Assembly: GCF_029952525.1 (NCBI RefSeq)
Contig: NZ_JASAOF010000017.1
Location: 1 to 64,000 of the forward strand
Length of the DNA stretch: 64,000 bases
Reading direction: 5' to 3'
Source: Saccharopolyspora ipomoeae
GTDB taxonomy: Bacteria > Actinomycetota > Actinomycetes > Mycobacteriales > Pseudonocardiaceae
In this document: piece after piece, positions 40,201 through 51,100 of the stretch
Layout: each line of letters opens with the position of its first letter
Numbering within the stretch: the stretch's first letter is position 1
Notes under the pieces: model-generated
Seen by the model: only the letters and a program-made list of their open reading frames with translations
The model's database searches: none
Told to the model about the DNA's origin: nothing
Position numbers and translations under genes: made by a program

Positions 40201-43200
40201 GAGGTGCCGGGGCACCACGACCAGGTGTGTTCCGGGTTCGCCGGTCGTGAGGCCGGTGAGCGGCCGCCAGGTCTCGCGGTGCCGCCAGGAGTCCACGGCG
40301 GTGCGCGCTTGGCGGCGGCTCCGCCAGGCCGACAGGGCGGGCACGACGGCCGCGACGGTTTCGTCGTCGAGGGCCAGGGTCTCCGCGATCGAGGCCAGGT
40401 CCTCGCGCTGCACGGCCGACCAGAACGCCTCGTCGGCCGGGTCGGTACCGGCGGCGACGGGATCGGCGAGCTCGGGCCAGAAGCGTTCGTGCTGGAAGGC
40501 GTAGGTGGGCAGGTCCACCGAACGGCCGCCCGCGTACACCGGCGCCCAGTCGACCTCGACACCGCTGACGTGCAACCGCGCCAGCGCGGTCAGGAGCCCG
40601 GTCCGCTCGTCGCGATCCTTGCGCAGCGCGGGAATCGCACCGTCGACCATCGCGGCCAGCACACCACCGGGGCCGACCTCCAGGAACGAGGTCGCCCCGG
40701 CCTCCCGCAACGCAGCGACGTTGTCGGAGAACCGCACGGTCTCCCGCACGTGCCGCACCCAGTACTCGGCCGAGGTGACGTCCCCATCGGCCTGCACGGG
40801 AATCCGAGGCTCGTCGAACCTCAACCCCTCAACGACCGCCCGGAACTCCTCGACCATCGGCTCCATCAACGCCGAGTGGAAAGCATGAGAAACCGAAAGC
40901 CGCGTGAACTCCCACCGCTGCGCGACCTCCATCACGGCGTCCTCGTCCCCAGCCAACACGACCGACTCAGGACCGTTCACCGCCGCCAACGACACGACCC
41001 CCCGACAAAAACTGCCATTTTCATCGGGACGAATACCGGAGTTTTCGTCCCCCTGAATATGGGAGTTTTTGACCCCAGAAAGATCACCCGACAGGAACGG
41101 CAGCACCTCGGACTCGCTCGCACGGACCGCGACCATCACCCCGCCCGAAGGCAAGGCCTGCATCAACCTGGCTCGGGCCGAGATCAGCGTGCAGGCGTCC
41201 TCCAGGGACAACACGCCAGCCACATGGGCCGCAGCCACCTCCCCGATCGAGTGGCCCGCGAGGTAGCGGGGACGGACACCGAAGGACTCGATCAGGCGAA
41301 AGAGGGCTACCTCGATCGCGAACAACGCCGGCTGGGCGTTGCCCGTTTGGTTGAGGGACTCCTCGTCGTCGCCCCACATGACTTCTCGGACCGACGGGTC
41401 CAAGTGGTTCAGGACCTCGTCCAGAGCCTCCGCGAACACCGGGAAGCGCTCGTGGAGGCCCTTGCCCATGCCCAGGCGTTGGGAACCCTGGCCTGAGAAC
41501 AGGACCGCTGGGGTTTGCTCGGTGGCCACTCCCCTGGCGATTTCCAGGTCGTCGAGCAGGACCGCGCGGTGCTCGAAGGTGCTGCGGTGCGCGAGCAGCG
41601 AGTGTCCGATGTGGAGCGTGTTGCCCTCGTGCGCGCGGATTCGCTCCACCTGGGCGTCGAGCGCGGGCTCGGACTTGGCGCTGACCAATAGGGGAACCGG
41701 GCCGTCGGACTGCTGCTCGGTGTCCTCCACGAGCTCGGGAGCCTCGGCGACCGACTCCAGGATGACGTGCGCGTTGGTGCCGGACAGGCCGAAGGAGGAC
41801 ACGCCGCTTCGGCGCGGGCGGTCCAGCTCCACCCACGGCCGGGCCTCGGTGGCGAGCTCGACGGCCCCGGCGGACCAGTCGACGTGCGAGGACGGTTCGG
41901 AGACGTGCAGCGTCTTCGGGACCATCCCGTGCTGCATCGCCAGTACCATCTTGATCACCCCGGCGACACCGGCCGCGGCCTGCGTGTGCCCGAGGTTCGA
42001 CTTCACCGCGCCGAGCAGCAGCGGGTGCTCCCGCTCGCGCCCGTAGGTGGCGATGAGCGCCTGCGCCTCGATCGGGTCACCCAAGGTCGTCCCGGTGCCG
42101 TGCGCCTCCACCGCGTCCACATCGGACGGTTCGAGCCCGGCGTTGGCCAGGGCCTGGCGGATGACGCGCTGCTGCGCGGGTCCGTTGGGCGCGGTGAGCC
42201 CGTTCGAAGCGCCGTCCTGGTTGACCGCCGTACCGCGCACCGTGGCGAGGATCCGGTGACCCCGGCGCTCGGCGTCGGAGCGCCGCTCCACGACCAGCAC
42301 GCCCACGCCCTCGGACCAGCCGGTACCGCCGGTGTCGTCCGAGAACGCCCGGCAGCGGGCGTCGGCCGCCAGCCCGCCCTGGGCGTTGAAACCGGCGAAG
42401 TTCATCGGCGTGGACATCACCGTGACACCGCCGACCAGCGCCAGCGACGACTCGCCCGCGCGCAGCGACCGGGCCGCCAGGTCCAGCGCCACCAGCGATG
42501 ACGAGCAGGCGGTGTCGACGGTCAGCGCCGGTCCTTCGAGCCCGAAGGCGTAGGACAGGCGCCCGGAGATGACGGCGGCGGCCAGGCCGGTGCTGGAGTG
42601 CCCCATGATCTCCTCGCGGGAGCGGAGCACGAGGTTGGTGTAGTCCTGGCCGTTGGTGCCGATGAACACGCCGGTGTCGCTGCCGCGCAGCCCGGCGGCG
42701 TCGATGCCGGTGCGCTCGACGGCCTCCCACGCGACCTCCAGCAGCTGGCGCTGCTGCGGGTCCATCGCCACCGCCTCGCGCGGCGAGATCCCGAAGAACC
42801 CGGGGTCGAAATCGGCTGCGCCGTCGAGGAATCCGCCTTCGGAGGTGGCACCGGAGGCCAGCGGGTCCTGCTCCCAGCCGCGGTCGGTCGGGAACCCGGA
42901 GATGGCGTCGGTGCCGTCGGCGAGCAGCTGCCAGAAGTCCTCGGGCGAGCGCACCCCGCCCGGGAAGCGGCAACTCATCCCGACGATGACGATCGGGTCG
43001 TCGCCGGTGTCGGCGTGCTGCGGGGTCGGGTCGAGATCGGGCTGCTCACCGAGGAGTTCGGCGAGCAGGTGCTCGGCGAGCTCGCCCGGCGTCGGGTGGT
43101 CGAAGGTGAGGGTCGCGGGCAGCGTCAGGCCGGTCGCGGCGGCGAGCCGGTTGCGGAGCTCGATCGCGGTCAGCGAGTCGAAACCCAGGGCGCGGAACTC

Positions 43201-46200
43201 CTTGTCGGCGCGCACGTCCGCGCCCGAGGAGTGCCCGAGCACGGCTGCGGCTTCGGTGCGCACGACGTCGGTGACGTGGCGCAACCGGTCCGCGCCGCGC
43301 AGCCCGGCCAACGCGTGCGCCTCGGCGGCGCCGCGCCCGCTGGCGGCGGTCCGCCGACCCGGCCGCACGAGCCCGCGCAGGATCGCCGGGACCTCTCCCC
43401 CGGCTGGCCGGGCCCCGGTCGCCAGCGGCACCAGCAGCTGCGCGTCGGAGGCGACGGCGGCGTCGAACAGCGCCAGACCGCGCTCCACCGACAGGGTCGG
43501 CATCCCGCGCAGGTCGGCCAGCGTGGAGGTCATGCCCGCGTCGGCTTCCCAAGCGCCCCACGCCAGCGACAGCGCGGGCAGCCCGAGGCCGCGCCGGTGC
43601 GCGGCGAGCGCGTCCAGGTAGCTGTTGGCGGCGGCGTAGTTGCCCTGCCCGGCCGAGCCCATCACGCCGGCCACCGAGGAGTAGACGACGAACGCGGCCA
43701 GGTCGTGGTCCTGGGTGAGCTCGTGCAGGTTCCAGGCGGCGTCGACCTTCGGGCGCAGCACGGTGCTGAGCCGCTCGGTGTCGAGCGAGCCGATCACACC
43801 GTCGTCGAGGACACCGGCGGTGTGGATCACGGCGGTCAGCCGCACCGAGTCCAGCAGCGAGGCGAGCGCGGTGCGGTCGGTGACGTCGCAGGCCGCCACG
43901 GTCACCTCGGCTCCGAGCCCGGCCAGCTCCTCTCGGAGCTCAGCGGCTCCCGGGGCGTCGGGGCCGCGTCGGCTCACCAGCAGCAGCTCGCGCACGCCCC
44001 GCTCGGCGACGAGGTGCCGCGCCAGCTCGGCACCGAGCCCGCCGGTGCCGCCGGTGATGAGCACCGTCCCGTCGGGATTCCAAGCGCCGTGGGGGTTCTC
44101 GTTCAGCGAGGCCCGCGCGAGGCGTCCGACGCGGGCCTGCCCGTCGCGGACGATCACCTGCGTCTCGCCCGCTTCCAGCAGCGCGGGCAGACCCGGCAGC
44201 AGGGCCGCGGACTCGTCGGCGTCGTCGAGGTCGACCAGCAGGAACCGGCCGGGGTGCTCGGTCTGCGCCGCGCGCACGAGTCCCCACGCGGCGGCCGCGG
44301 CCGGGTCGTCGCCGGACACGGCGCCGCGGGTGAGGAACACCATCGCGGGCTCGGCCGAGCCCGGTTCGGCGACGCGTTCCTGCAGCAGGCTCAGGACGCG
44401 GGCGGTGAGGTCGTGCGCGCGCTGCGGTTCGACTCCGCCCACCAGCGGCACCGCCACCACCGAACCGGATTCGGGCACGGCATCGACCGGCAGGGCGGCC
44501 ACCGCGGTCCTCGGGCCGGGGAACCCGAGGTCGAGATCGTGGTCGGCGAGCAGGGACCAGTCGTCGAAACCGGCGGGCTCGACGTCCTGCGGAACCCAGT
44601 CCAGCTCGTACAGCGAGCGCGGATGGGAGTCCGGCGCCGTTTCCGGGACCGGGGCGAGCACGGCCCGCGCCGAGAGCACCGGGGCGCCGGTGACGTCGGC
44701 GGCTTCGACGCTCACACCGCCGGAATCGCTGGTCAGGCGCACGTGCAGCACCGAGGCGCCGATGGCGTGCAACGTCACGTCCGCCCAGTCCGCGGGCACG
44801 CCCTGGGCGCCGAGGACCGTCGCGGCGTGCAGGGCGGCGTCGAGCAGGGCCGGGTGCAGGCCGAACGCCTCGGCACCGGAGAGCTCCTCCGGCAGCGCGA
44901 CCTCGGCGAAGACCGCGTCGTGGCCGCGCCAGGCGGCGCGCAGGCCGCGGAACGCCGGGCCGCGCAGCACCTCGCCCGGCTCGTCGTAGAAGCCGTCGAT
45001 GTCGACGACCGTGGCTCCGCGCGGCGGCCACGCCGACAGGTCGAAGTCCGCCGCGCCCGCGGTGGCGCCGAGGGTTCCGGTGGCGTGCAGCAGCCACTCG
45101 GACTCGTCGTCGGGGCGGGCGTGCACGCGCAGCTCGCGGCGACCGGACTCGTCCGGTTCGCCCACGCGCAGCTGCACCTGCAGCGGCGCGTCGTCCGGCA
45201 GCACCAGCGGGGCGACCCGGGTGAGCTCCTCGATCCGCTCGCAGCCGACGCGGTCGGCCGCGCAGGACGCCAGCTCCAAAACGACCGAGGTCGGCAGCAG
45301 CGCCCGCTCGTCGACGAGGTGCTCGGCCAGCCACGGGTGCGCGGCCGGCGACACCGTGCCGGTCAGGATCAGCTCGTCGGATCCCGCGACGGTCATCGCC
45401 GCACCGAGCAGCGGGTGGTCGGCGGCCGACAGCCCGAGCCCGGTCGGGTCGCCCGCGCTGACCGACACCGACGGCCAGAATCGCTGGCGCTCGAACGCGT
45501 AGGTCGGCAGCGCGACTCGGCGCCCACCGGCGTGCACCGGCGACCAGTCGACGTCGATCCCGGTGACGTGCAACCGCGCCAGCGCGGTGAGGAACGCGGT
45601 CTCCTCGTCGCGGTCCGAGCGCAGCGCGGGAACACCGTCGCCGACCAGCGCGGACAGCACGCCGTCCGGCCCCAGTTCCAAGAACGTCACGTCGCCCGCA
45701 GCGGCGACGTTGTCGGCGAACCGCACGGTCTCCCGCACGTGCCTCACCCAGAACTCAGGATCGGTCACCTCCCCGGACGCAACCACCGGCACCCGAGGCT
45801 CGCGGAACGTCAACCCCGCCACGACCTCCCGGAACTCCCCCAACATCGGCTCCATCAAAGCCGAGTGAAAAGCATGAGAAACCCCGAGCCGCTTGAACTC
45901 CCACTTCCCCGCAACCTCAAGAACAGCGTCCTCATCCCCTGCCAGCACCACCGAGTTCGGCCCGTTCACCGCCGCCAGCGACACCACACCACCCGAACCA
46001 CCCCCGCCCCCAAGTGACGGAATACCGGAGTAATCCGATCCCCGAATACCGGAGTTTTCCGCCTCCGGAATACCGGAGTAATCCGTCAGGAACGGCAACA
46101 CCTCGGACTCACTCGCCCGAACCGACACCATCACCCCACCCGACGGCAACGCCTGCATCAAGCAGGCGCGGACCGAGATCAAGGTGCAGGCGTCCTCCAG

Positions 46201-48111
46201 GGACAACACGCCCGACACATGCGCTGCGGCCACCTCACCGATCGAGTGGCCGACGAGTTTCGCCGGGGTGACGCCGAAGAACTCGATCAGGCGATACAGG
46301 GCGACTTCGAGGGCGAACAGAGCCGGTTGGGCGTTGCCCGTCTGGTTCAGGGATTCCTGATCCTCGCCCCACATGATGTCGCGAAGCTGAGGGTCGAGGT
46401 GGTTCAGGACCTCGTCGAGAGCCTCCGCGAACACCGGGAAACGCGCGTAGAGATCCCGGCCCATGCCCAGGCGCTGGGAGCCCTGGCCGGTGAACAGGAA
46501 CGCCGGGGTGCGGCGGGTGGCCTCGCCGCGGGCGATCTCCTCGCCGTCGAGCAGGACCGCGCGGTGCTCGAACGTGGCGCGGCCGGTGGCCAGTGAGTGA
46601 CCGATGTCCAGGGGGTTGCCGTCGAGGGCCCGCAACCGCGCGAGCTGCTCGTCCAGCGATGCCTCGGACTTCGCGCTGACCGGCCACGGGACCGGTCCCG
46701 TCGGCTCGACGGCGGCGGGGAGCTCGGCGGGGGCCGGAGCTTCGAGGATGACGTGGGCGTTGGTGCCGCTCACGCCGAACGACGACACGCCGGCGCGGGC
46801 CGGGCGGTCGCTCGACGGCCACGGGACCGGCGTGGTCACCAGCTCGGCGGCGCCCGCCGACCAGTCGACGTGCGAGGACGGCTCGGACACGTGCAACGTC
46901 CGCGGCACCGTGCCGTGCCGCATCGCCATCACCATCTTGATCACCCCGGCGACCCCGGCGGCGGCCTGGGTGTGCCCGAGGTTGGACTTGATCGTGCCCA
47001 CCAGCAGCGGGTTCTCGCGTTCCTGGCCGTAGGTGGCGAGCAGGCTGCGAGCCTCGATCGGGTCACCCAGCGGGGTCCCGGTGCCGTGCGCCTCCACGAC
47101 GTCCACATCGGACGGTTCGATCCCGGCCTGGTCGAGGGTCTGGCGGATGATGCGCTGCTGCGCCCGGCCGTTCGGCGCCGTGAACCCGTTGGAGGCGCCG
47201 TCGGAGTTCACCGCCGAACCCCGCACCACCGCGAGGACCTCGTGCCCGTGGCGCTCGGCGTCGGAAAGTCGCTCCAGCAGCAGCATCCCGACGCCTTCGG
47301 ACCAACCGGTGCCGTCGGCGTCGTCGGAGAACGCCTTGCAGCGCCCGTCGGGAGCCAGCCCGCCCTGGCGGCTGAACTCCACCAGCGATCCCGGCGTGCA
47401 CATGACGTTCACGCCACCGGCCAACGCCAGCCCGCACTCGCCCGCGCGCAGCGCGTGCACCGCGAAGTGCAGCGACACCAGCGACGACGAGCACGCGGTG
47501 TCGACCGTCGCGGTCGGTCCCTCCAGGCCCAGCTCGTAGGAGATGCGGCCGGACTCGGCGCTGGCGGCGATGCCGGTCCCGATGTCGCCGGTCGCGTCCG
47601 ACACGGAGCGGATCAGCAGGTGCTGGTAGTCCTGCCCGTTCGTGCCGACGAACACGCCGGTGCGGCTGCCGCGCAGCGACGACGGGTCGATGCCCGCGCT
47701 CTCGACGGCCTGCCACGAGGTCTCCAGCAGCAGCCGCTGCTGCGGATCCATCGTCAGCGCCTCGCGCGGTGAGATCCCGAAGAAACCGGGGTCGAAGTCG
47801 GCGATGCCGGGCAGGAACCCGCCGCGCACGCTGACCCGGGTGCCGCGCTCGTCGACCCCGGCGTCACCGAGCGCGCCCACGTCCCAGCCCCGGTCGGTGG
47901 GCAGCTCGGAGGTCGCGTCACGACCGGCGGCGACCAGCTCCCACAGGTCCTCCGGCGAGTCCACGCCGCCCGGGTAGCGGCAGGCCATGCCGACGATGGC
48001 GATCGGCTCGGTGGCGGCGGCCACCAGCTGCCGGTTCTGCCGCCGCAGGCGGTCGGTCTCCTTGACCGCCGCGCGCAGCGCCTCGACGACCTTGTCGCTG
48101 GAGTCGTTCAT
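28294..48111 (-). CDS. Four-module type I PKS: (KS-AT-DH*-KR-ACP)(KS-AT-KR-ACP)(KS-AT-DH-ER-KR-ACP)(KS-AT-KR-ACP)
   Basis: Giant PKS of 6,605 aa. N-terminal coiled-coil docking segment [18 protein letters not shown], then modules starting at residues ~36, ~1708, ~3187 and ~5150, ACP serines at ~1646, ~3123, ~5087 and ~6480, and a C-terminal docking tail ending NELGRDAER. All four KSs keep Cys/His/His. All four ATs carry GHSIGE plus HAFH, hence malonyl. The first DH looks degenerate; the third module has a complete reductive loop. The order KR, KR, DH-ER-KR, KR before a single-module thioesterase PKS matches what I know of FscE of candicidin and, minus one module, AmphJ/NysJ. ATG 48111 has AAGGAG 7 bp upstream and follows the upstream PKS stop by 11 bp. 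ATs 1-3 carry 24-bp repeat arrays; AT 4 does not. Confidence 0.95.
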   Translation of the reverse strand: MNDSSDKVVEALRAAVKETDRLRRQNRQLVAAATEPIAIVGMACRYPGGVDSPEDLWELVAAGRDATSELPTDRGWDVGALGDAGVDERGTRVSVRGGFLPGIADFDPGFFGISPREALTMDPQQRLLLETSWQAVESAGIDPSSLRGSRTGVFVGTNGQDYQHLLIRSVSDATGDIGTGIAASAESGRISYELGLEGPTATVDTACSSSLVSLHFAVHALRAGECGLALAGGVNVMCTPGSLVEFSRQGGLAPDGRCKAFSDDADGTGWSEGVGMLLLERLSDAERHGHEVLAVVRGSAVNSDGASNGFTAPNGRAQQRIIRQTLDQAGIEPSDVDVVEAHGTGTPLGDPIEARSLLATYGQERENPLLVGTIKSNLGHTQAAAGVAGVIKMVMAMRHGTVPRTLHVSEPSSHVDWSAGAAELVTTPVPWPSSDRPARAGVSSFGVSGTNAHVILEAPAPAELPAAVEPTGPVPWPVSAKSEASLDEQLARLRALDGNPLDIGHSLATGRATFEHRAVLLDGEEIARGEATRRTPAFLFTGQGSQRLGMGRDLYARFPVFAEALDEVLNHLDPQLRDIMWGEDQESLNQTGNAQPALFALEVALYRLIEFFGVTPAKLVGHSIGEVAAAHVSGVLSLEDACTLISVRACLMQALPSGGVMVSVRASESEVLPFLTDYSGIPEAENSGIRGSDYSGIPSLGGGGGSGGVVSLAAVNGPNSVVLAGDEDAVLEVAGKWEFKRLGVSHAFHSALMEPMLGEFREVVAGLTFREPRVPVVASGEVTDPEFWVRHVRETVRFADNVAAAGDVTFLELGPDGVLSALVGDGVPALRSDRDEETAFLTALARLHVTGIDVDWSPVHAGGRRVALPTYAFERQRFWPSVSVSAGDPTGLGLSAADHPLLGAAMTVAGSDELILTGTVSPAAHPWLAEHLVDERALLPTSVVLELASCAADRVGCERIEELTRVAPLVLPDDAPLQVQLRVGEPDESGRRELRVHARPDDESEWLLHATGTLGATAGAADFDLSAWPPRGATVVDIDGFYDEPGEVLRGPAFRGLRAAWRGHDAVFAEVALPEELSGAEAFGLHPALLDAALHAATVLGAQGVPADWADVTLHAIGASVLHVRLTSDSGGVSVEAADVTGAPVLSARAVLAPVPETAPDSHPRSLYELDWVPQDVEPAGFDDWSLLADHDLDLGFPGPRTAVAALPVDAVPESGSVVAVPLVGGVEPQRAHDLTARVLSLLQERVAEPGSAEPAMVFLTRGAVSGDDPAAAAAWGLVRAAQTEHPGRFLLVDLDDADESAALLPGLPALLEAGETQVIVRDGQARVGRLARASLNENPHGAWNPDGTVLITGGTGGLGAELARHLVAERGVRELLLVSRRGPDAPGAAELREELAGLGAEVTVAACDVTDRTALASLLDSVRLTAVIHTAGVLDDGVIGSLDTERLSTVLRPKVDAAWNLHELTQDHDLAAFVVYSSVAGVMGSAGQGNYAAANSYLDALAAHRRGLGLPALSLAWGAWEADAGMTSTLADLRGMPTLSVERGLALFDAAVASDAQLLVPLATGARPAGGEVPAILRGLVRPGRRTAASGRGAAEAHALAGLRGADRLRHVTDVVRTEAAAVLGHSSGADVRADKEFRALGFDSLTAIELRNRLAAATGLTLPATLTFDHPTPGELAEHLLAELLGEQPDLDPTPQHADTGDDPIVIVGMSCRFPGGVRSPEDFWQLLADGTDAISGFPTDRGWEQDPLASGATSEGGFLDGAADFDPGFFGISPREAVAMDPQQRQLLEVAWEAVERTGIDAAGLRGSDTGVFIGTNGQDYTNLVLRSREEIMGHSSTGLAAAVISGRLSYAFGLEGPALTVDTACSSSLVALDLAARSLRAGESSLALVGGVTVMSTPMNFAGFNAQGGLAADARCRAFSDDTGGTGWSEGVGVLVVERRSDAERRGHRILATVRGTAVNQDGASNGLTAPNGPAQQRVIRQALANAGLEPSDVDAVEAHGTGTTLGDPIEAQALIATYGREREHPLLLGAVKSNLGHTQAAAGVAGVIKMVLAMQHGMVPKTLHVSEPSSHVDWSAGAVELATEARPWVELDRPRRSGVSSFGLSGTNAHVILESVAEAPELVEDTEQQSDGPVPLLVSAKSEPALDAQVERIRAHEGNTLHIGHSLLAHRSTFEHRAVLLDDLEIARGVATEQTPAVLFSGQGSQRLGMGKGLHERFPVFAEALDEVLNHLDPSVREVMWGDDEESLNQTGNAQPALFAIEVALFRLIESFGVRPRYLAGHSIGEVAAAHVAGVLSLEDACTLISARARLMQALPSGGVMVAVRASESEVLPFLSGDLSGVKNSHIQGDENSGIRPDENGSFCRGVVSLAAVNGPESVVLAGDEDAVMEVAQRWEFTRLSVSHAFHSALMEPMVEEFRAVVEGLRFDEPRIPVQADGDVTSAEYWVRHVRETVRFSDNVAALREAGATSFLEVGPGGVLAAMVDGAIPALRKDRDERTGLLTALARLHVSGVEVDWAPVYAGGRSVDLPTYAFQHERFWPELADPVAAGTDPADEAFWSAVQREDLASIAETLALDDETVAAVVPALSAWRSRRQARTAVDSWRHRETWRPLTGLTTGEPGTHLVVVPRHLADDPRATAVLAALDTAVTCEVDATDRAHLAERITVAHTEVTGVVSLLALDDPGDPTPVLGTAALVQALGDAGVTAPLWTLTSGAVSVGRSDAVTSPWQAGVWGLGRVAALEHPHRWGGLVDLPEQPLDERTAARLASVLDGESGEDQVAVRAAGVFGRRIAQAPGGALAEWEPSGTVVITGGTGALGGHVARDVARRGAQHVVLLSRRGPDAPGAAELSEELRDTGAEVSVVACDVADRDALSAVLSGLSQVTAVVHAAGVLDGGSLDELTPDRFDEVVRAKAESALLLDELTRDLDLTAFVLFSSVTGAVGSPAQSTYAAANAVLDGIAHRRNAAGLPATSIAWGAWTGEGMASNTGAAEEISRLGSSTLDPELALSALRRAVGETTPATIVADLNQPRVLGALLNLRRSPVLADLPEARDVLARLGSATDSEERGAELRRELRATHPGDRVEVLLDLVLTHAATALGHADEGAISADKAFRDLGFDSLTAVELRNRLREVTGLNLPTGLVFDHPTPRGLADHLVAELLDDEAAAPVQVSEAAPLSADDDIAIVGMACHYSGGVDSPEDLWRMLVEGRDAIGDFPTDRGWDLAGMTSSTGKGGFLTGVADFDPEFFSIPPREALAMDPQQRLLLETSWEAFERAGVDPSSLRGSRTGVFVGTNGQDYQQIVMAANEDLQGHASTGLAASVLSGRLSYVLGLEGPAVTVDTACSSALVSLHMAARALSGGECSLALAGGVSVLATPTSFGGFSLQGGIAEDGRCKAFSDDADGTGWSEGVGMLVLERLSDAERHGHQVLAVVRGSAVNQDGASNGLTAPNGPSQQRVIREALASARLEPSDVDVVEAHGTGTTLGDPIEAEALVAAYDHDRRHPLLIGSVKSNLGHSQAAAGASGVIKVVMAMRNGLVPKTLHVTEPSSRIDWSGGIELLTEPAAWPVEDRPRRAGVSSFGMSGTNAHIILESVESPEPPVRGEAGPTPWLVSARTEEALDEQVERIRQVDGDPLDVGYTLATGRATFAHRAVLLDGAEIARGVAADGPLAMLFSGQGSQRSGMGRELYDRFPVFADALDAALLHLDPQLREVMWGDDVEALDQTGWTQPALFAIEVALYRLLESFGVRPRYLAGHSIGEVAAAHVAGVLTLEDACTLITARARLMQALPTGGAMVAVRAGESEVAPYLTDGSSGLAVADYSRIPEADYSRIPSSGDGSGSGGVVSLAAVNGPNSVVLAGDEDAVLEVASNWEFKRLKVSHAFHSALMEPVLEEFREAIRGIGFQEPRIPVFASGDVTSPEFWVRHVREAVRFSDNVEALREAGASRFLEVGPDGVLAAMVAGAHPVLRGDRGEEVAAITALARLHADGVRVDWDAWFAGSGARSVDLPTYPFQHKRLWPKTSGTGRSDARAFGLTRGGHPLLTAAVTVAGTEQLVLSGRLSVSTNPWLADHVVGGAVLFPGTGFLDFALRAGDMVDCDRVDGLSIVVPLVLGERDAVDVQVRVQDPDDSGRRAVSVHARPANTEEWTQHASGTLVSGAHTAELDTTEWPPAGAEEIDLDGFYTTLHEGGLSYGPVFQGLEAAWRCGEDVFVEVALPETIDDAGSFGVHPALLDSALHAIAFLDDAGQGLPFAWDGVSLHAIGASRLRVRLSRSGRSGVSVAAVDVEGKPVMSVSSLVVRTPSTDQPAAVKPVEDPLYRVEWVPVEVDDSVEGPSVDLVEITGGMNPESAHDETKRVLDMLQQARKPIVFVTRGAVSIDGEPITDLGSASVWGLVRSAQAEQPGRFQLIDLDPDADVTPGMFGTREPQLAVRGGDAFAARLARMATDGGLVPPTGGPWRLDIAHRGSLDDLELTPYPEVLEPLVGRQVRVGIRSAGMNFRDVLNALGMYPGEAGLLGNEAAGVVVETGPDVADLRVGDPVFGMLPGGFGPLGVVDERHLARVPDDWTFEVAASVPLVFLTAYHALVDLASVQPGEKVLVHAGAGGVGMAAIQLAQHLGAEVFATAGEGKQDVLRGFGIPDDHIASSRTVEFEQRFGQGVDVVLNALSGEFIDASLRLLGDGGRFLEMGKTDLRDQDDLPGIRYLPFDLGWVEPDRIQQMLHELLELFDQGVLEPLPIKSWDVRRAREAFRFMSRAKHIGKIVLTVPEGWDPDGTVLITGGTGGLGAELARHLVVTRGVRHLLLLSRRGPDAPGAAELRDELSEHGATVAIEACDLADRDSLARVLSEVDRPLTAVVHASGVLDDGAIGSLTHERLEKVLKPKADAAWHLHELTRDQDLAAFVLYSSVSGLLGTPGQGNYAAGNSFLDALAAHRRDLGLPAMSLAWSAWASSLGMTSTMDARQLQRLEQSALPPLPVEIGLWLFDLATGVDSPLVVPAQIKTGALTGMLPPMLQGLVRGSRRVAASGTDGAAAASQLQSVPPAQRARALVDLVRGEAAAVLGHSSSDSIDEEREFRQLGFDSLTSVELGNRLGTATGLTLPATLVFDYPTPVEMAEFLLGELFDAEAPDVEATDEPLTSVDVRDDPIAIVGLSCRFPGGADTPEALWELLAEGRDAIGPFPTDRGWDLASLAGDGPGSSATDCGGFISGIADFDPAFFGISPREAVSMDPHQRLTLELSWEALERAGIDPVSLRGSRTGVFVGASGQDYAHLVLGSELSMAGYSGTGTSPSIISGRLSYVLGLEGPAMTIDTACSSALVALHVAMQALRNGECSLALAGGVQLMSTPGAFMEFTQQGGLAFDGRCKPFSDTADGTAWSEGIGVLVVERLSDAQRNGHEVLAVLRGSAVNQDGASNGLTAPNGPSQQRVIRQALAGAGLEPSDVDAVEAHGTGTTLGDPIEAQALLATYGQDRERPLLLGSVKSNLGHTQAAAGAAGVIKMVMALRHGVLPRTLHVTEPSSHVDWSAGDIELLTGVTEWPASERPARAGVSSFGISGTNAHVILERAPEVEAVTEERRTIAAPWVVSAKTPEALDDQLERLRSVEHDPVDVGASLLRRSTFEHRAVLLDGRELARGEARRRSVAVLFSGQGSQRLGMGRELHERFPVFADALDAVLAELDDGLREVIWGADAEALNSTGRTQPALFAVEVALYRLVESWGVAPEFVGGHSIGEIAAAHVAGVLSLTDACRLVSARARLMQALPAGGAMVAVQATEDEVAPHLSDEVAIGAINAADSVVLSGAEAAVAAVAERFAEQGRRTRRLPVSHAFHSPLVEPMLEEFRTAVADLTFREPEIPVVSNLSGRLASPEELASSEYWVRHVREPVRFADGVAALREAGADAFLEVGPDGVLSALADGCVPLLRRDRDEEVSAVTALARLFVSGVRVDWERLFTGAGARRVPLPTYPFQHERFWPTPLQNTAAPQRDRLLRLDWVPAEATAAGEDTRWVVLGDDVLGAAVALDKAGHQVTAAPALAAIADDVPDVVLVPLTCEDTGARAARETAARVLDLVQEWSADDRFTRSRLVLATRGAVGGDDLAAATAWGLVRSAQSENPGTFLLVDLDEPDALPMVPGLLDSGETQVLLRGGTPLVGRLDRIADQAEPRDWDPEGTVLITGGTGGLGAELARHLVAERGVRHLLLASRSGPEAVGAAELRDELVESGAEVAVAACDFADRAAVDRLVSEVERPLTAVVHAAGVLDDGIVSSLTPERLDAVLRPKVDGAWNLHEATRDLDLSAFVLYSSIAGVIGSAGQGNYAAANAFLDALAEHRRARGLVATSLAWGPWTESVGMASGLADGAAERIGRSDVPPLSVAQGLALFDEATGRDDALLVAARIVGGRSDGPVAAVLRGLISGPEPAAQRPEIDLASSLAGLDPDERMRHLVGLVRGHAAGVLGHTSPEAVDPDKEFRQVGFDSLTAVELRNSLSAACGVKLPSTLVFDHPTPAELAAFLAGELFGAEADPVEVLLGELDRLESLLAASDPEQRARSGAPARLRNLLSQYGGSGVGAEEVAVAERIQAASTDEVLAFIDNELGRDAER
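28540..32662 (-). other. PKS module: KS-AT(malonyl, no repeat insert)-KR(B-type)-ACP
   Basis: KS Cys near 32160, AT GHSIGE near 30905 and HAFHS. Unlike its neighbours, the AT reads straight from [19 protein letters not shown] without a repeat insert. KR has LDD and Tyr near 29150; ACP serine near 28672. Predicted result is a hydroxyl at C5. Confidence 0.83.
32730..38552 (-). other. PKS module: KS-AT(malonyl)-DH-ER-KR-ACP (fully reducing)
   Basis: [12 protein letters not shown] with YGPVFQGL and HPALLDS; ER (~34720-33830) with [16 protein letters not shown] and the NADPH loop [13 protein letters not shown] with LDD and Tyr near 33340. All look active, so this module should leave a CH2 at C7. 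It is the only ER in the window and sits third in its protein, as in the candicidin/amphotericin family. Confidence 0.85.
36594..36641 (-). repeat. 24-bp AT-domain repeat array, 2 units
   Basis: Units at 36594 and 36618, GAATACGGGAGTAATCCG plus six bases, encoding two ADYSRIP(E/S)-type octapeptides. This is the shortest array, in the AT of the fully reducing module. Confidence 0.88.
38610..42988 (-). other. PKS module: KS-AT(malonyl)-KR-ACP
   Basis: KS Cys near 42505, AT GHSIGE near 41245 with HAFH, KR with TGGTGALGG and Tyr ([10 protein letters not shown]) near 39246, ACP serine near 38745. The KR loop reads LDG rather than LDD, a mild deviation from the B-type signature. Predicted result is a hydroxyl at C9. 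Confidence 0.82.
41003..41077 (-). repeat. 24-bp AT-domain repeat array, 3 units
   Basis: Units at 41003 (27 bp, diverged), 41030 and 41054 (TGAATATGGGAG variant). The 3-bp longer first unit keeps the frame, as expected for selection on the protein. Confidence 0.85.
43060..48005 (-). other. PKS module: KS-AT(malonyl)-DH(degenerate)-KR(B-type)-ACP
   Basis: The KS, AT, KR (LDD, Tyr ~1491 of the protein) and ACP look active. The DH reads [10 protein letters not shown] at the active site (His ~930) instead of HxxxGxxxxP, and LRGPAFRGL where YGPxFxGL is expected; the catalytic Asp in HPALLDA remains. A simple hydroxyl at C11 of the product is the more likely outcome. Confidence 0.8.
46020..46091 (-). 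repeat. 24-bp AT-domain repeat array, 3 units
   Basis: Units at 46020, 46044 and 46068. The middle unit is the AGTTTTCCG type and the outer two the AGTAATCCG type, so both sub-families occur in one array. Confidence 0.9.
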
Positions 48112-48122
48112 GGTCAGCTCCT

Positions 48123-51100
48123 TCAGTCCTGGCCGTCGAGTGCGGCTTGCACCAGGTCATCGACGGACATCGCGTCGATGCCGTCGTCGTGGGAGGGCTC
48201 AGCGTCGTCGCGACCGATCAGCTGCAGCAGCGGTTCCAGCACGCCGATCTCCCGCAGTTGCGAGAGCGGGACCCTGCCGAGCAGCCGCCGGATCTCGGCT
48301 TCCTCGTCGTGGGCCCCGGCGTCGTCCTGGGCCCCGGCCTCGGGCAGCAGCTCGCCGAGGACGTGCTCGGCGAGGTCGGCCGGGGTCGGGTGGTCGAACA
48401 CCAGCGTCGAGGCCAGGCTCAGGCCGGTGGCCGCGCCGAGCTGGTTGCGCAGCTCCACCACCGCCAGCGAGTCGAACCCGAGGTCGCGGAACGGCCGGTC
48501 GGCGCGCACCACCTCGACGTCGGGCTGGCCCAGGACGGCGGCCGCGAGCGTGCGCACCAGCTCCAGCACCGCGTCGAGGCGCTGGTCGGGTGCGAGCCCG
48601 GTGAGCTGCTCGCGCAGCGCGGGTTCGGACGGCGTCGCGCTGTCGGTGACGTCGTCGCCGATGAGCTCGCGCAGCAGCGGGTTCGGGCGGGCCGGTCGGC
48701 CGGAGCGGCCGGTGTCGACGGCGGCGACGACCGCGGTCGGTTCCGGTTCGGCGGCCAGCTGGCGCAGCGCGGTGCAGGCCAGTTCCGGCGCCATCGGCTT
48801 GATCCCGGCGCGCTGCGCGCTCTGCTCGGCCTCGGCGGAGCCCGCCATTCCCCCGCCGCCCCAGGCTCCCCAGGCGATCGAGGTCGCCGGAGCGCCTCGG
48901 GACCTGCGGCGTTCGGCCAGGGCGTCGAGCGCGGAGTTCGCCGCCGCGTAGTTGGCCTGGCCGGGGCTGCCGACGGCCGAGGACGCCGAGGAGAACAGCA
49001 CGAACGCGTCGAGGCCGGAGGTCAGCTCGTCGAGCAGCAGCGCCGAGTCGACCTTGGCGCGGAAGACGTCGGCGAAGCGCTCCAGTGTCATCCGGTCCAG
49101 CACGCCGTCGTCGATGACGCCCGCGGTGTGCACGACGCCGGTGAGCGTGCCCGGCACTGCGGCCAGCAGCGCCTGCAGCTCCGCCCGGTCGGCGACGTCG
49201 CAGGCCGCGACGGTGACGCCGACGCCGATCTCCTCCAGCTCGTGCCGCAGAGCGTCGGCTCCGGGCGCGTCGGGGCCGCGCCTGCTGGCCAGCACCAGGT
49301 GCTCGGCGCCCCCGCGGGCCAGCGAGCGGGCGACGTGGCCGCCGAGCGCGCCGGTGCCGCCGGTGATGAGCACCGTGCCGGTGGGGTCCCAAGTGGCGGC
49401 CGGTGCGGGCGCGGGCGCCTGCACGAGCCTGCGGGCGAACACCCCTCCGGCGCGCAGGGCCACCTGGTCCTCGCCGTCGAGTCCGGCGAGCACCGCGCGG
49501 AACAGGGTCGCGGCCCGGTCGTCGAACTCGTCGGGCAGGTCGATGAGACCGCCCCAGCGCTCCGGGTGCTCCAGGGCCGCGACCCGGCCGAGGCCCCACA
49601 CCCCGGCCTGCGTCACGTCCTCGACGTGGTCGGTGCGGTCGGTGGACACGCCGCGGCGGGTCGCGCACCACAGCGGTGCGGTGATCCCGGCGTCGCCGAG
49701 CGCCTGGACGAGCGCGGCGGTGAGCAGCACGCCGTCCGGTGCCGATCCGATGCCCGGCGCGGTGTGCGCCAGGAACGAGGCGACCCCGTCGATTCCGCTG
49801 CCGTGCTCGCGGAGTGCGCCGGCGAGGGCGTCGCGGTCGGGTGCGTCGACCTCGACCACGACGGTGCTCGCGCCGAGCGCTTCGACGGCGGCGGTGACGT
49901 GCTGGTCGTGCTCGCGCGGGACGACCGCCAGCCAAGTGCCGGTGAGCTCGCCGGTGTGCGAACCGCCGAGCGGGCGCCAGGCGATCCGGTGCCGCCAGCT
50001 GTCGACCTCGGCGAGGTCCTGGTGCTGCTTGCGCCAGTCGAGCAGCGCGGGCAGCACCTCCGACAGCGCGGTGCCGTCGACCTGCAGGACGTTCTCCAGC
50101 GACGGGAAGTCCTGGCGCTCCACGGCGTCCCAGAACGCCTGGTCGTCGGTGTCGGGCCTTGCGGCGGTCGCCGGAGCCGGGAGGGTGTCGGGCCAGTAGC
50201 GCTGGTGCTGGAAGGCGTAGGTGGGCAGGTCGATCCGGTGCGCCCCGGTGCCGTCGAAGAACGCCGACCAGTCGGGGCTCGCGCCGGTCACGAACAGCCG
50301 ACCGAGCGCCTGGGTGAACCAGGCCTGCTCGTCGCGGTCCCGCCGCAGCACCGGAACGCTGTTGCCGACCAGCGTCGACAGCGGCGAGTCGGGCCCGATC
50401 TCGACGAAGCTCGTCGCACCGGAGGCGTCGACGTTGTCGGCGAAGCGCACGGTGTCGCGCACGTGCCGCACCCAGTGCTCGGGCGACGTCACGTCACCGC
50501 TGGTGGCCATCGGGATCTGCGGTTCGCGGAAGGTCAAGCCCCGCACGACGTCCCGGAAGTCGTCGAGCATCGGTTCCATCAGCGGCGAGTGGAACGCGTG
50601 GGAAACCTTGAGCCGCTTGAACTCCCAGTTCCCGGCGAGCTCCAGGACCTCGTCCTCCGCGCCGGCCAGCACGACCGAGGAGGCCCCGTTGACCGCGGCG
50701 ATCGACACGCCCTCGGTCAGCAGCTCGGCCACGTCCTCCTCGCCGGCCTGCACCGAGGCCATCGCGCCGCCCTCCGGCAGCGCCTGCATCAGCGAGGCGC
50801 GGGCGCTGACCAGCGCGGCCGCGTCGGTCAGCGACAGGACCCCGGCGACGTGCGCCGCGGCGATCTCGCCGATGGAGTGACCGACGAGGTGGTCGGGCTC
50901 GATGCCGAGCGATTCGACGAGCCGGAACAGGGCGACCTCGACCGCGAACAGCGCGGGCTGGGCGTAGCCGGTCTGGTCGAGCAGGTCCGCGTCGTCGCCC
51001 CACATCACGTCGCGCAGCTTCGGGTCGAGGTGCTCCAGCACCTCGTCCAGCGCGCGGGCGAACACCGGGAACCGCTCGTGGAGGCCGCGTCCCATTCCGA

